Positions 45,583 to 56,111 of a DNA stretch of 64,000 nucleotides are shown in pieces. The notes below the pieces were generated by a model, which was not told where the DNA came from, did no database searches, and saw nothing but the letters and a program-made list of their open reading frames with translations. The DNA comes from Linderina pennispora (taxonomy: Eukaryota; Kickxellomycota; Kickxellomycetes; Kickxellales; Kickxellaceae). The stretch covers positions 1-64,000 of the forward strand of contig NW_024468282.1 in NCBI RefSeq assembly GCF_002104995.1, written 5' to 3'. Position 1 is the stretch's first letter. Each line of letters starts with the position of its first letter. A program made the translations under genes and the position numbers.

Positions 45583-46902
45583 TCACTCGACCACATCCAC
45601 CTGGATGAACACGTCACGTAATCCCGACACATTGCGCCTGACAATCCTCCCGATCGCCTCGCTGACATTATCCCTGACCGTCAACGGGCACAGCGGCATC
45701 TCGTCCCTGTCGCCCATCAGCTTCTGCTCCACCTGCACATGCACCACCCCCATGATCCGGGACTCGGTGATCGGCCAGAACTGCGCCTTTGTCAGCTGCG
45801 ACACTCCGCCCACGTTGTCCGCGATCTCACTCAATGCTACCCGCACCTCGTCCTGGCTGTGGTCCGGCAGCCGCAGCAGAAGCATGTGCATTGAGTCGCG
45901 CACCAGCGGGATCACGCTGGCGAAGATTAGCGCTGCGATCATGATCGAGGCCAATGGGTCGAACCCGGTCCATCCGAAGGTCTGGATTAGGAGTGTCGAG
46001 ATTATCACCCCCACGCTGCCCAGTGTGTCGGCGAGAACGTGCAGGAACACCCCTTGCATGTTTTGGCTGCGGTGTGGGTGGCTGTGTTCGTGGTGGTCGT
46101 GATGATCGTGCTCATGGTGGTCATGCCCATGGCCATGCTCATGGTGGTCATGGTGGTCATGGTGGTCATGGTGGTCATGGTGCTCATGTCCATGCGAATG
46201 GCTGTGGCTGCATCCACCACCTCCATGGTGATGATGATGCCCATTAAACGCAAACATCCCAAACAAATTCACCACCAGCCCTCCAAACGACACCAGCAGC
46301 AGCCTCTGCGTGTTCATCTCTGGCGGATGCATCAGCCGCTCAATCGCCTCGAAGAAAATCGACACCGAGATAAGCATCAAAAACACTCCATTCGAGAACC
46401 CCGACAGAACCTCGATCCGATCATACCCAAACGCAAACCCCTCGCTCGCCGGCCACTTGCTCATCACCGCTGCCACCAGCCCAATCGCCAGCGCCATGCA
46501 GTCAAACAGCATGTGGATTGCGTCCGAGATCAACCCCAGGCTGTTCGTGATGTATCCGTAGACTATCTGCACAAACATGTACGACAGGTTCAGCAGCAGG
46601 AACATGAAGATGCTGCGCGACTCGCTGTCGCTCATTATGCTTGAGATCATTCCGCGGCTGCGCGACAGTAGCTGCAGTGGCCCGTGGCGTGTCTGGCTCT
46701 TGGCGTCTGATACAACTGTTGTCGGCAGCACCGAGTGCTCGTGGCTGTGCTTGTGCTCATGCCTATGTCCGTGGTCATGGTCATGGTCATGGTCGTGCGT
46801 GTGCCCGTTGGTGGCCGTCGTCCGTTTCCGCGCGTCAAACTCCTCGACTGTGGTGATAATCGCGTGTCTTGCCCTGCTCTTTGGTGCCATGGCCGCAGGC
46901 AT
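45583..46902 (-). CDS. Cation diffusion facilitator zinc transporter (ZnT7/Msc2 type)
   Basis: Moves zinc from cytosol into the ER or Golgi lumen in exchange for protons. The protein is 439 residues with six predicted transmembrane helices. An N-terminal His-rich tail (HTHDHDHDHDHGHRHEHKHSHEH) is given here only as a pattern of HD and HE pairs. TM2 carries the metal-site motif SDAIHMLFD and TM5 carries HVLADTLGS, giving the HD-HD site typical of zinc-selective members. A long His/Asp loop (about 75 residues, mostly HDHH units) joins TM4 and TM5. A C-terminal cytoplasmic domain (VRDSMHMLLLR ... FIQVDVVE) follows. The short N-terminus argues for ZnT7/Zrg17-like rather than a full multi-helix Msc2 or ZnT5. 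Confidence 0.92.
   Translation of the reverse strand: MPAAMAPKSRARHAIITTVEEFDARKRTTATNGHTHDHDHDHDHGHRHEHKHSHEHSVLPTTVVSDAKSQTRHGPLQLLSRSRGMISSIMSDSESRSIFMFLLLNLSYMFVQIVYGYITNSLGLISDAIHMLFDCMALAIGLVAAVMSKWPASEGFAFGYDRIEVLSGFSNGVFLMLISVSIFFEAIERLMHPPEMNTQRLLLVSFGGLVVNLFGMFAFNGHHHHHGGGGCSHSHSHGHEHHDHHDHHDHHDHHEHGHGHDHHEHDHHDHHEHSHPHRSQNMQGVFLHVLADTLGSVGVIISTLLIQTFGWTGFDPLASIMIAALIFASVIPLVRDSMHMLLLRLPDHSQDEVRVALSEIADNVGGVSQLTKAQFWPITESRIMGVVHVQVEQKLMGDRDEMPLCPLTVRDNVSEAIGRIVRRNVSGLRDVFIQVDVVE
46085..46215. repeat. 9-bp tandem repeat coding for the His-rich zinc loop
   Basis: CATGGTGGT-type units and variants run through the TM4-TM5 loop of the zinc transporter, read on the minus strand as HDH and HDHH. 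Tandem structure is perfect for four units near 46141-46178. Confidence 0.85.
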
Positions 46903-49341
46903 TTCTGTTAAAGTATAGTAAAAGAGAGTGGCTAATTACCGTATAAAAAGAAGAGGAAAACAGCAGGCGTTCTGTTAGGCAGAGAAGGAGGGAGGGGTTC
47001 AGTGCAATGGGATGGAGGACGAGCGGCCTCCTAGAAAAGGAAATTGAGGGACCGTTGCCAAACAGGCTTTGCACGCAATTCCTGTAAGGTACACGTGGGC
47101 AGTAGCAATCTCGGGGACCATGGGAACCTTTTTTTTTCTTGCTTTTTGAGCGAAACAAGCTTGCCGGCTGAAATCCTGCTCGTATTTGTGACACCCTCGG
47201 GGCTAATAATGGCCTCCTGGTTGGCAGTAGGGGACCTGCCTGCCGGCGCTTGTAAAAATACAACAAAGGCGGAGCAGGCCTGGTTTCACTCTGGCCATCT
47301 TCGTGGCCGGGTGGAATGATTCAAAACAGCAACTTTTGAAATAGCAGTCGTCCAGGTCTCTGTCCTGGAGAGGATTTTGCTTACGTTTATAATACCACTC
47401 GTTCCTGATTATCCCGCTCTAGTTTGGAGATTGTCCAGAGTAGGCCTGCTACGTCATGCATGGCACCTCCGGAATAGTGTGCTGCTAGCACATGAATCCC
47501 TGGAGAATGGCTAACGCTGTTTTAATGCTTGCCTCTTTCTTGCAAGGACCCGAGCAGTATCTTTGGATTCAGGCCGCCTGCCTACTGATCTTAGCAACAG
47601 AGTGTCAGCTCGGTCGCTTTTTTTGATGCGTTTGGTTGCTCTGGCGACGCTGGCACCACAGCTTCGGGACTGAATTTTGTTGATTGCAGCGGTCTCCTGG
47701 CACAGGAAACACCATGTAATTTTCTCTCTCATTTTTCAGCCATTCGAACTACATTGGCTTTCCTTCTAAATGACTAGCCCCACTTTAGCGTTCGCGCTCC
47801 TCCAGCAGCGGGAGCTGCTCGTGCTGCTCGTGCTGCTCGGGCATGGGCAGTGAATTTCTGTTTCCGCGAGCACCCGCTAGCTCTATTTTGTTACCAAAAG
47901 CCATGGCCACGTTTTCTCCACATTTGTTGTAACAATAAATCCTTTTTCTGGGAGTAATACTGCCATCCAACTATTTTGCACTACAGAATGCATTCTCTTA
48001 ATAATAAAAGTGAATCGGTATGAAATGCTAAGCTTCGCAAAGGCATAGCTGATGGTACTGTCAGCTCACTGGACAACAGTTCTCACAGAAGATGAATGGA
48101 GACATGGGTGTCGTTTGGCTGAATGGCAAGCAGTTTACATATCTCACGTACTACTGTTGCGCGCCCGATGCGGCTGTCCCTGACATCGACATGTCAGCCG
48201 AATCAGGTGACAGAAATCCAGGCGCCAACGAGAGCCCCGCTACAGCCTACGATATGGAGGTAGAGTCTAGCCTCTGATAAGTTGCACAGATGGCAGTATT
48301 AAAAACTCCCCTGCGCAACTCGTCTATTCCCTTTTCTCTCTTTTCTTCAGTATTAAATATACATTTAAAAACCCCTACACAGTCGACCGACACAACACTA
48401 CAAACCATTTAAGAATGAACTAACTAGTGGCCAATCGGCCAGACCTCGTTGGATGTTATGTTCCTGCAGATTTTTTATTTCAGATTTAATCTTCAGTGTG
48501 TCAATAATAATAGCATCGGGCATCCTCAGGTAGCTTCTGCTGGCTGCAACAATATACAAAACTGAGACCGCTGCATTGTTCTAGGATATAAGTATCTGAC
48601 AATGAACTTATACTAGTGCCATTGACAGCATGTGTTTAATAGCACATCCACTTTTTGATATGCTTTTCAGTATATACTCGCTATTCTAAACTAGGAAGTG
48701 GCCGATTTGTTGCTAGAAAAGGCGCTGCTGTGTCCGTTTCTGTTAGAATCCCAAGATCCGATTACTGTGAACTACACAGTTTTTCACCTGTTGCCTTTTT
48801 TCTTTCTTCTTCTTTTTGGCTGTGCCACCTGAGCGATGCTATAAAACCTTTGCGCTCGCCTCTCCCTTCTTACTTCTCTTTACCTTTCTTCATCAATATA
48901 TATTCCTTGACTCTGTCACTTTCTATTGCTGACACGCTCACACCGCTCGTAAATTTCTGGATTAAGATACCATCGCTTGACAGCTTGTTCAGAATCCGCG
49001 CTACACGAAAGTTACACACATACTCAGATATAAGGCATCCTTTGCTACTTGTTTCTTATTTCCTTTTCTTGCCCTACTCCACACGCTGTGTGCTCTAGAC
49101 TCACAGCAGCTCCCTCGTCATTCAGTACTAGTCAAGATTTCGGAACTCACTTCAAGGGAGATTATGAATAAGGTTAAAGGATCACCCATTGACAAGTGCT
49201 CCACATTCACAGTTGGATTTCTTTCAAGCAATTCCAGGTTGGCAGCTGCGGAGTAGGGTTAGTGTTTTATATATGCTGGTACTAGCAGGAAAGCCGCACA
49301 TTCCGCCTTCTTTCCTCACAACTTGTTCAACAATTGTAAAC
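46903..49341. other. Long intergenic region without supported gene
   Basis: About 2.4 kb between divergent genes. Two 61-codon ORFs (47785-47970 minus, 48092-48277 plus) show no domain, and I do not call them. A GCTGCTCGT tandem triplet occurs near 47815-47845. From about 48780 to 49120 the plus strand is pyrimidine-rich, as in the leaders of other genes here, and probably forms the ABCC promoter or leader. Confidence 0.45.
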
Positions 49342-52300
49342 ATGGAAGGCTATTCATTTCAGACGGTTTTACCTATTCTCTCTGACGCATATACCGTGGG
49401 GGCCACCGCCTACTTTTTGCTTTCGGGGACTGTAATCCGCAAGCATCACTTCACGTCGCCACTGGCCAGCTGTGCCTGTGCTCTTCTGGCATTTACGTCG
49501 GCGCGGCATGGCACTGGCTGGCCGGGTGGGCTGCATCAGCTCTCTTTAGCAATGCTCCCTCTGTTAGCTCGGTTTGGTAGTGGGCAGCCCAGCTTCAAGG
49601 CCGTCAATTTCGTCTGGATTCTGACTCTGGCACAGGTAGCCGATGATGTCCCCATGTCAGCCAAAGTGATCGACATATTCCTACACGCCTGCATACTGGC
49701 AGAGTCCCTAGCTGCCTCCGAGTGGAACGACCTGAGTACGTTCCTGGCTAGCTTACTGTACTTCAAAGAGTTTGGGCTCCTTCAAGTCTTGCGCACGCGT
49801 GAATTGACGGCTGATGACTTTTGCCCGCTTCCAGAGCGCCTTCGAACCAGCACTATTTGCCGCGAGTTCGTAATTAACCCTAAAGAGCATCTTTTTGCCA
49901 TGCGTGCCATCGTTCGGATGGCAAGGGGCTCACTGTTGCCGCTTCTGGCCATCGAGTCGTTACTCAGGGTTGTTCCACTTTACCGCACCATCGTTGCCGG
50001 ATACATCTTGGACTGTGTTGATGACCCGGCCAAGCATATGTGGTACGAAGTGTATCTGTATCTGACTGGCAACCTGCTTCTGCTGCTGACATCATGCGTG
50101 GAAACCCGCATACACGGCTTTGTCAGAACTGAGAAAAGGCGGATTACCAGAGCAGCCGAGTTCTGGTGTGCACAGCGACAGACTAAGCAACCAGGAAGTG
50201 ACAGGGCCGCACATACAAGACATGGGTCTGTCGACGAGCTTTTGGACTCCATGCTATCTGCCTGGGATAGCGTAACTTGGATGTTTTCAGCAGCAGCTTC
50301 GTTATACACGGCGTATCTGCAGGTTGGTCGAGCTGCTGCAGCACCAGCAATAATGATGCTAGTGATGTCCCTGATACAGCGAATCATCATCATATTCAGG
50401 CATTCCCAGGCCATGGATATTTGCATGGGCATGTCAGAGCATTATTCCATCGACGACATTTACTCAAACATCAAGACTATAAAATTTAATGGCTGGGAGG
50501 AGAGGTACCTCAACAAGCCAAAGAACAGTCACCGCACTCGTTCAGTAGTCAACCCTGGGTGGAAGGCATGTTGTCTATCGCATGCTATCTCGGGTGTCCA
50601 GTTCCTGTACAGCTTGGCCACTGAGCTCTCAGCGCAACTGTCATCACTTATCACGGTCCAGTGGCATTTTAAGAATGGCCGAAACATGTCTGGGGTCGAA
50701 ATGCTGCAGCTCATCGACCAGTTTTCGAACCTGGAGAGGAGTTTGCACCGAACAGTTTCGGGATTCCGCAAAGTCACAAATATTGCCAGCATAAACATCA
50801 AGGCCGAAAAGTACCTGTTCCCAACGCCTATGACCACCATTGAGGTCACCGATACAGCCGCTTGCTCTGGTCCTTGTATTGAGCTGGACTGCTGCTCGTT
50901 CTCAGTAAGTAAGGGCTATAAGGCGGACACTCTCAAGGATGTGACACTTAAAGCGAATGCCGGTGAATTGGTGTCGGTAATGGGCAGCGTTGGGTCCGGA
51001 AAGACGACTCTGTTACTGGGAATGTGCGGAGAAGTGAGGCTGACAGCCGGGACAGGGTTTGTGGCTGGCCGAGTTGCCTACGTGGAGCAAAACCCTTACT
51101 TCCTTGACGATACGCTGCAGGCCAATATTCTGTTTGGAAACAACTATGAAGAGGAGCTCTACCGGCGTGTTATTGACGCGTGTGCCTTGGCTGAGGACAT
51201 CAGTCGGTGGCCCGATCGTGATATGACTATCATAAGCGATGATGGCGGCAATATTTCTGGTGGACAAAAGGCACGGGTGGCACTGGCAAGGGCTATCTAC
51301 ACGAAGGCGGATATCTATATCCTAGACGATCCACTATCCGCAGTCGATCCGCACATCAAGCGCCATTTGCTTGACCATGTCTTGCTGAGCACGGGCATCC
51401 TTGGCGATAAGCTGCGTGTTGTATCCATGAACTCGGACCACCTGAAACCATTTGCTAATCAGAATGTTCGTATCGAGAACAGCACAGCTGTTGTAGATAT
51501 TCAGACCCAGCCGCGAGTGCATTCCGTTGCTGTGAGGTGTTACCACAGCGATACTGGTTCAGATACTTCGCTTAATACAGTGACAGGAGTCTCAGCATCG
51601 CCACCAAAGGTTATGCCTGTCGATTCAGCTCGGCACAGGGACACGTTGAATGGGTTGGGAGGCATCAAATGGTCAAACATCGCCTATCTTGTCCACCTCT
51701 TCGGAGTCCCAGTGCTAGCCTATAGTATTGTGTCAGCGGTCTTCGATCCTATTGTCGGGTATATCTTTGATAGCCTAGCAATCGATTCATTGAGCGGGAG
51801 CCGCGGTGCTATTGATGGGCGTTCGCTGTTGAGATACGCTGGCGGAAGGGCGCTATCAAACATCGTCCACAGGTCTATGCATCGGGTCAGACAGCTCATC
51901 CGGGAGAATGTCACTGGAAAGCATGTAGAGGACCGCGTTCACCGAATGCTGATGTCTGGGCTTGTGCTTGCTCCGATGTCGCTGTTTGAGAGCACAGACC
52001 ACTACCAAACAAAACGGCTGTTCCGCAACTGCAGCCATGAGGTTGCAAACGAGCTGCCAAATATCCTTCAGTCGTGTGTTTCCTCAGCGGTGGCTGGTGT
52101 GCTGTGTGTCTACCGCGTAGGCTCAAGGGCACCCCTCCTTCTTTTGCTGGCACCGCTTTTAGCATACTTGTCGGACAGGATATCCTCGCTATCATTCGCA
52201 GTAATGGCAAAGTCCCAGGCCATCGAATTAAAGTACCTGTCACGGATGCATGACGCCAAGCGGCCTCTTTCCAGTGGCCAGACGACCATCCGTGTCCATA

Positions 52301-53544
52301 AAGTCGGTGATCATTTCACTACCAGATTCTCTGAAGCTTCAGACGATTGGCTTCGCACCAATTCCCAGATACAGTCTATGCGAAACCTGGCAGGAACCAT
52401 CTCTATGCTTGTCGGCGAGTGCCTAAGCATACTGATAAAGTCAGCTATCATATTGCAGTCGCAGCTCACTGGTAGTGCGATAACTGTTGTCGAGCTCAAG
52501 GTGTTCGAGGGTTTGGCCAGGAATTTAATCACAGACATACAGTGTCTGGTGGCAATTAAAGGTCGGGTAACGAAAATGGGCGATACTGTGGGCGAGTTCC
52601 GCAGATTCACTGACCGCCCGTGTGAGAAGGCGTGGGCTGAAGGCCAAAGATCGATGCCATCAGACTGGCCATCCAAGGGCGACATCGAGATCTGTGGCTA
52701 CAGCATGCGGTACAAATCTGGACACGGCCTGGCGCTGAGGGATATCACTCTGAGCATCAAGGGGGGTGAGCACATTGGCATCGTGGGCCGAACCGGTGCA
52801 GGCAAATCTTCGCTGACACGCGCTCTGTTCCGTCTGGTTGAGGGCGAGCGCGGATCGATATTCATAGACGGCGTAGATATCTCGACACTGCGGGCCGACT
52901 GCCTACGCCCGAATCTGGCAATTATTCCTCAGGATTCGACGTTGTTTACGGATACCGTAAGGGCTAACCTTGATCCTCTCAGCCAGTTTACGATCGAGGA
53001 TATGTGGGCTGCATTGCAGACCACCCAGGCCGTCGAGTTTGTGAACCCAGCATCCAGGCACCAAAAGCATGAGCACTCACCTGAGAAGACAGCGAATGCA
53101 GCTGACGAAGAGCTGCAGGGATCGATTGTTCGACGACTGCTCGACTTTGTTGGAGGTGTTCCTCCCACCCGCCGTTTCAATCACTTTGCCCGAAAGGACT
53201 GGGGACTAAACATGTTCATTTTCCCTCAATCCAGAAGCCTCAGTGCTGGACAGCGACAGCAGTTCAGTCTATCCCGCACGCTGATTCGCAAGAGCAAGAT
53301 TCTGGTGCTCGATGAGGCTACAGCCGATGTTGACCGGGAAACAGATAAACTCATCCACGATATAATTCACCGGGAGTTTGCGGGCAGTACTATTTTGACT
53401 ATCGCGCACCGTCTTGAAACCGTCATGAGAAGCGACCGGATCATCGTCATGGATAACGGCTGCATTGCCGAGTTCGACACACCGGCCAGCCTGCTTGCCA
53501 AGGGCGGCCACTTTGCTGATATGGTAGCCTCAAACAACTCCTAA
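49342..53544 (+). CDS. ABCC (MRP-type) ABC transporter, intact
   Basis: Membrane exporter of organic anions or conjugates. The single exon encodes 1,400 residues from ATG 49342; an in-frame ATG at 49273 is an alternative. The order is TMD0-like helices (residues 1-150), TMD1, NBD1 with Walker A GSVGSGKTT, signature ISGGQKA and Walker [12 protein letters not shown], then TMD2 and NBD2 with GRTGAGKSS, signature LSAGQRQ, Walker [12 protein letters not shown] and H-loop TIAHRL. NBD1 lacks the H-loop His (VVSMNSDHL), a stronger change than the VTN of Ycf1-like pumps. NBD2 has an extra 35 or so residues between the Q-loop helical region and the signature (about 53045-53230), rich in His, Lys and Glu. 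It is not a close duplicate of the transporter at 302-4759. Confidence 0.93.
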   Translation: MEGYSFQTVLPILSDAYTVGATAYFLLSGTVIRKHHFTSPLASCACALLAFTSARHGTGWPGGLHQLSLAMLPLLARFGSGQPSFKAVNFVWILTLAQVADDVPMSAKVIDIFLHACILAESLAASEWNDLSTFLASLLYFKEFGLLQVLRTRELTADDFCPLPERLRTSTICREFVINPKEHLFAMRAIVRMARGSLLPLLAIESLLRVVPLYRTIVAGYILDCVDDPAKHMWYEVYLYLTGNLLLLLTSCVETRIHGFVRTEKRRITRAAEFWCAQRQTKQPGSDRAAHTRHGSVDELLDSMLSAWDSVTWMFSAAASLYTAYLQVGRAAAAPAIMMLVMSLIQRIIIIFRHSQAMDICMGMSEHYSIDDIYSNIKTIKFNGWEERYLNKPKNSHRTRSVVNPGWKACCLSHAISGVQFLYSLATELSAQLSSLITVQWHFKNGRNMSGVEMLQLIDQFSNLERSLHRTVSGFRKVTNIASINIKAEKYLFPTPMTTIEVTDTAACSGPCIELDCCSFSVSKGYKADTLKDVTLKANAGELVSVMGSVGSGKTTLLLGMCGEVRLTAGTGFVAGRVAYVEQNPYFLDDTLQANILFGNNYEEELYRRVIDACALAEDISRWPDRDMTIISDDGGNISGGQKARVALARAIYTKADIYILDDPLSAVDPHIKRHLLDHVLLSTGILGDKLRVVSMNSDHLKPFANQNVRIENSTAVVDIQTQPRVHSVAVRCYHSDTGSDTSLNTVTGVSASPPKVMPVDSARHRDTLNGLGGIKWSNIAYLVHLFGVPVLAYSIVSAVFDPIVGYIFDSLAIDSLSGSRGAIDGRSLLRYAGGRALSNIVHRSMHRVRQLIRENVTGKHVEDRVHRMLMSGLVLAPMSLFESTDHYQTKRLFRNCSHEVANELPNILQSCVSSAVAGVLCVYRVGSRAPLLLLLAPLLAYLSDRISSLSFAVMAKSQAIELKYLSRMHDAKRPLSSGQTTIRVHKVGDHFTTRFSEASDDWLRTNSQIQSMRNLAGTISMLVGECLSILIKSAIILQSQLTGSAITVVELKVFEGLARNLITDIQCLVAIKGRVTKMGDTVGEFRRFTDRPCEKAWAEGQRSMPSDWPSKGDIEICGYSMRYKSGHGLALRDITLSIKGGEHIGIVGRTGAGKSSLTRALFRLVEGERGSIFIDGVDISTLRADCLRPNLAIIPQDSTLFTDTVRANLDPLSQFTIEDMWAALQTTQAVEFVNPASRHQKHEHSPEKTANAADEELQGSIVRRLLDFVGGVPPTRRFNHFARKDWGLNMFIFPQSRSLSAGQRQQFSLSRTLIRKSKILVLDEATADVDRETDKLIHDIIHREFAGSTILTIAHRLETVMRSDRIIVMDNGCIAEFDTPASLLAKGGHFADMVASNNS

Positions 53545-53645
53545 TGCCACCCTGTGTTGCGCCTAGGACATGTGCCATGTGCAACGAATATCATCAGCTC
53601 GAATATAATGGACCAACAAAACGCGCTATCAAATATAGAAGAATC

Positions 53646-54620
53646 CTAGTTGCGGCCACTCTCTAGTCTGACCAGTGCCTCCTGACTATCTTCAGCAAAA
53701 TTGTTGCTGCTTGTCGTGGGTGACATAGCGTAACCGTGCCCCTCGCCAGCATTCATACGGCGCCGATGGAATTCCTCATCGACAACAGGCAATACCGGCG
53801 ATGGCGCCTTGCGCGGGTCAAACGGCCTGTCACAATGCACAGAATACAATACGGGATAATACTGGTGGTAGCTGAAAAGGGCAGTAGCCAGGCCAACAAA
53901 GGCGCCGGCAAACACATCCGTCGGATGATGCCAATAGTCGGCGACACGCGACGCGCCAACCATGCCAGCAACCAAGAGTGGGAACATCACAATAAACGAC
54001 TTGAATGAATGGCCTTGGTTGTCAAATACATGCAGCTTGCCAGCCAGATACAGCGACAGGTATGTCATGCCGGCGAACGACAGCGAGGTGTGCCCCGACG
54101 GGAAGCTCCGGAATCCCTCATTCAGTACACCGATAGAAGGCTGCTCGCAAATGTCGATGCTGGACAGACCCTGCGGTGGATCAGCCAGCGGGCTGCCGTC
54201 CTTGGGGTGTCGGGGCTGGCAACGCGCGAGCAGGTTGGGCCGTGGCCGGCCAAGCACATTCTTCAGGCCGTTTGTGAACATCAGCGTCAGCGAGATAGTC
54301 AGAAGCAAGCCCAGCAAGCCAACATGCAGGTCGTGTAGGTTGCGGCGGAGGAAGAGCGAATACAGCACCACTATCACCGCCGGCACCACCGTCGCAATAA
54401 AGAACAGCATAGGCACAGTCACTGTCTGGTCCTCGGGCTTTACGTACGGGTACGATATTTCCTTGTCGGTGACTGAAAAGTACTGGTAATGCGGCATTGC
54501 AATTCCAAGGTATAGCCAAATGAGCGTGCACGAGCACGTCACTATCCAGTCGGGGATATACGAGACGACCATTGAGGCCGGCAGCCGCGCATTCGCGAGC
54601 CAAGCAAAAAACGAGGTCAT
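53646..54620 (-). CDS. PAP2 lipid phosphate phosphatase (DPP1/LPP family)
   Basis: Integral membrane enzyme dephosphorylating diacylglycerol pyrophosphate, phosphatidate or lysophosphatidate. I chose ATG 54620 (324 residues); the open frame runs further upstream only through non-ATG codons and a T-rich leader. Six hydrophobic segments are seen. The three phosphatase motifs are complete: KNVLGRPRP (motif 1), PSGHTS (motif 2) and SRVADYWHHPTD (motif 3, catalytic His). A cytoplasmic C-tail with Ser and Arg follows. It converges on the ABCC gene at a distance of about 100 bp. Confidence 0.93.
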   Translation of the reverse strand: MTSFFAWLANARLPASMVVSYIPDWIVTCSCTLIWLYLGIAMPHYQYFSVTDKEISYPYVKPEDQTVTVPMLFFIATVVPAVIVVLYSLFLRRNLHDLHVGLLGLLLTISLTLMFTNGLKNVLGRPRPNLLARCQPRHPKDGSPLADPPQGLSSIDICEQPSIGVLNEGFRSFPSGHTSLSFAGMTYLSLYLAGKLHVFDNQGHSFKSFIVMFPLLVAGMVGASRVADYWHHPTDVFAGAFVGLATALFSYHQYYPVLYSVHCDRPFDPRKAPSPVLPVVDEEFHRRRMNAGEGHGYAMSPTTSSNNFAEDSQEALVRLESGRN

Positions 54621-54705
54621 GATAGAAAATACAATTGATGTGGGGTTTAGAAAGAAGAACAGCAAAAGCCTGTAGCAAATTTTATTTTCGGGCTAGGTTT
54701 CGCCA

Positions 54706-56031
54706 CTAGTCTACTCCACGCTCAATTCTGGCTGCTGCCTCAAGCGCGCTATCGAGCAGCCTGTCCACATCTTCGCCGACAGCTTCAGGGATCTCGAAGC
54801 CCTGGCTCGACAGGACGTATGAGGAAAGGAGGTAGAAACTAAGCTCGTTTGTGGCCTTATCCATTTCGTCTGGGGCTGCTTGCTGGCCGGACTGTCCAAG
54901 CTGGCTCGTGCTCGGAGCTGCGCCACCGGGCCATGGCAGTACCAGCTGCTTAGCGCCCACCGCTTCTGCACTCTCTGCCCTTGGATGCTTGGCAGGTGGA
55001 GAAACTACATCTGCTACCGACGGGCCTTGCTGCATCGCCTGGCGCTTGGTACTTGGTACAGTAGTGGTGCCACTATCCACTTTTTTGCCTTTGCTGGAGC
55101 TAGCTGGAGCGGGATGTGGAGAGGGATGTAGGGCTAGATCAGCATCCATAGGGCTGATGCTATCCACAGTTAGATCATCCTGCGTCTGCACCCTGCTGGT
55201 GCTAGCAACGGGCGCTGCAGGAGGCGGTGGCGGCCAAAGTACCTCTCTGGACTTACTGGCCACCGCATGATCCGACCGAGCTTCCTGCAAGCTGCTGTCG
55301 GCGCGCAGTGGAGTATCCGCATATGTCTGCTGGCGAGCGGGCTGGACCGCAGGCTGCATTAATCGTGTATCTGCATGTTCCAAGGCATCGTTTTCGGACT
55401 CCCAGCCGAGGTCAGAGCCTCCTTCGTGGCTCTCACTGGATCTCATGTTCAGGGGTTTCATTAGACTGGTCGCTTTTGAAACCTGCGGCTGTGGCTGCTG
55501 TCGTTGCAGTCTCTGAGAATTGCTATCCAGATCCATCTGTGTTCGTGCCTTGTCGGATTTAGCAAAATCCTTACGCGGCCCAGAGTCTCTGCCAGGGATA
55601 TTTGATTGCAGTGATGGAGTATGTGCATTAGCCGGTCTACCGTTTGGTTGAGTCGGCTTTGGCGCCGCTGGTGCTGGTGCTGGATCTACCGGTTTGCGCT
55701 GTGCTTGAGCATTATGATCCTGTGGCTCTAGCCTCCTGGCATGAGACGCAGAGCTGGCTATCGCCTCATTTACAACCACAAGCGCATTCTGGAACGAAAT
55801 TTGCTGCAATGCCGGGTACGCGAAGGGCTCCACACACGCTTTTTTCTTGCCATCATTATACTGCTGCTGCTGCTGTTGCTGTTGCTGCTTCCACAGCGTG
55901 CCCATGCCCTCAAGCTGCATCAGGGCTGGCTTGCCGTCAACGCTCATAGACTGTACTGCATGCTGCAGTGCTGACCTGCTTGCATATCGCCGCTCCGGGC
56001 GGTCCAATTTAGTTGCTCTAGCAGACTGCAT
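54706..56031 (-). CDS. Low-complexity hypothetical protein with polyQ
   Basis: About 441 residues from ATG 56031; an upstream non-ATG extension was rejected. A Gln run of nine lies near residue 50. The middle is disordered, rich in Pro, Ala, Ser and Gln. The last 60 residues look folded and helical (EMDKATNELSFYLLSSYVL, AVGEDVDRLLDSALEAAARI). A short conserved-looking segment FAYPALQQISFQNALVVVNEAIA (about 62-85) could also be helical. No catalytic motif is visible. Composition suits a nuclear or scaffold protein; the function is unknown. Confidence 0.6.
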   Translation of the reverse strand: MQSARATKLDRPERRYASRSALQHAVQSMSVDGKPALMQLEGMGTLWKQQQQQQQQQYNDGKKKACVEPFAYPALQQISFQNALVVVNEAIASSASHARRLEPQDHNAQAQRKPVDPAPAPAAPKPTQPNGRPANAHTPSLQSNIPGRDSGPRKDFAKSDKARTQMDLDSNSQRLQRQQPQPQVSKATSLMKPLNMRSSESHEGGSDLGWESENDALEHADTRLMQPAVQPARQQTYADTPLRADSSLQEARSDHAVASKSREVLWPPPPPAAPVASTSRVQTQDDLTVDSISPMDADLALHPSPHPAPASSSKGKKVDSGTTTVPSTKRQAMQQGPSVADVVSPPAKHPRAESAEAVGAKQLVLPWPGGAAPSTSQLGQSGQQAAPDEMDKATNELSFYLLSSYVLSSQGFEIPEAVGEDVDRLLDSALEAAARIERGVD

Positions 56032-56111
56032 TTCGCTAGCATTCCGTAAGGGCGAAATAAACAGCAAACAGGAAAGTGAAGTAAAGAAGTCAAGAGAAGA
56101 AGGAGGAGAGT

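Noticed and set aside
47785-48277. Two 61-codon ORFs in the 47-48 kb gap
   Set aside because: No signal peptide, domain or conserved pattern; length expected by chance in 2.4 kb.
49189-49341. Upstream start for the second ABCC gene
   Set aside because: The first codon of the longer frame is TTG. ATG 49342 precedes the first hydrophobic segment; ATG 49273 remains possible but less natural.
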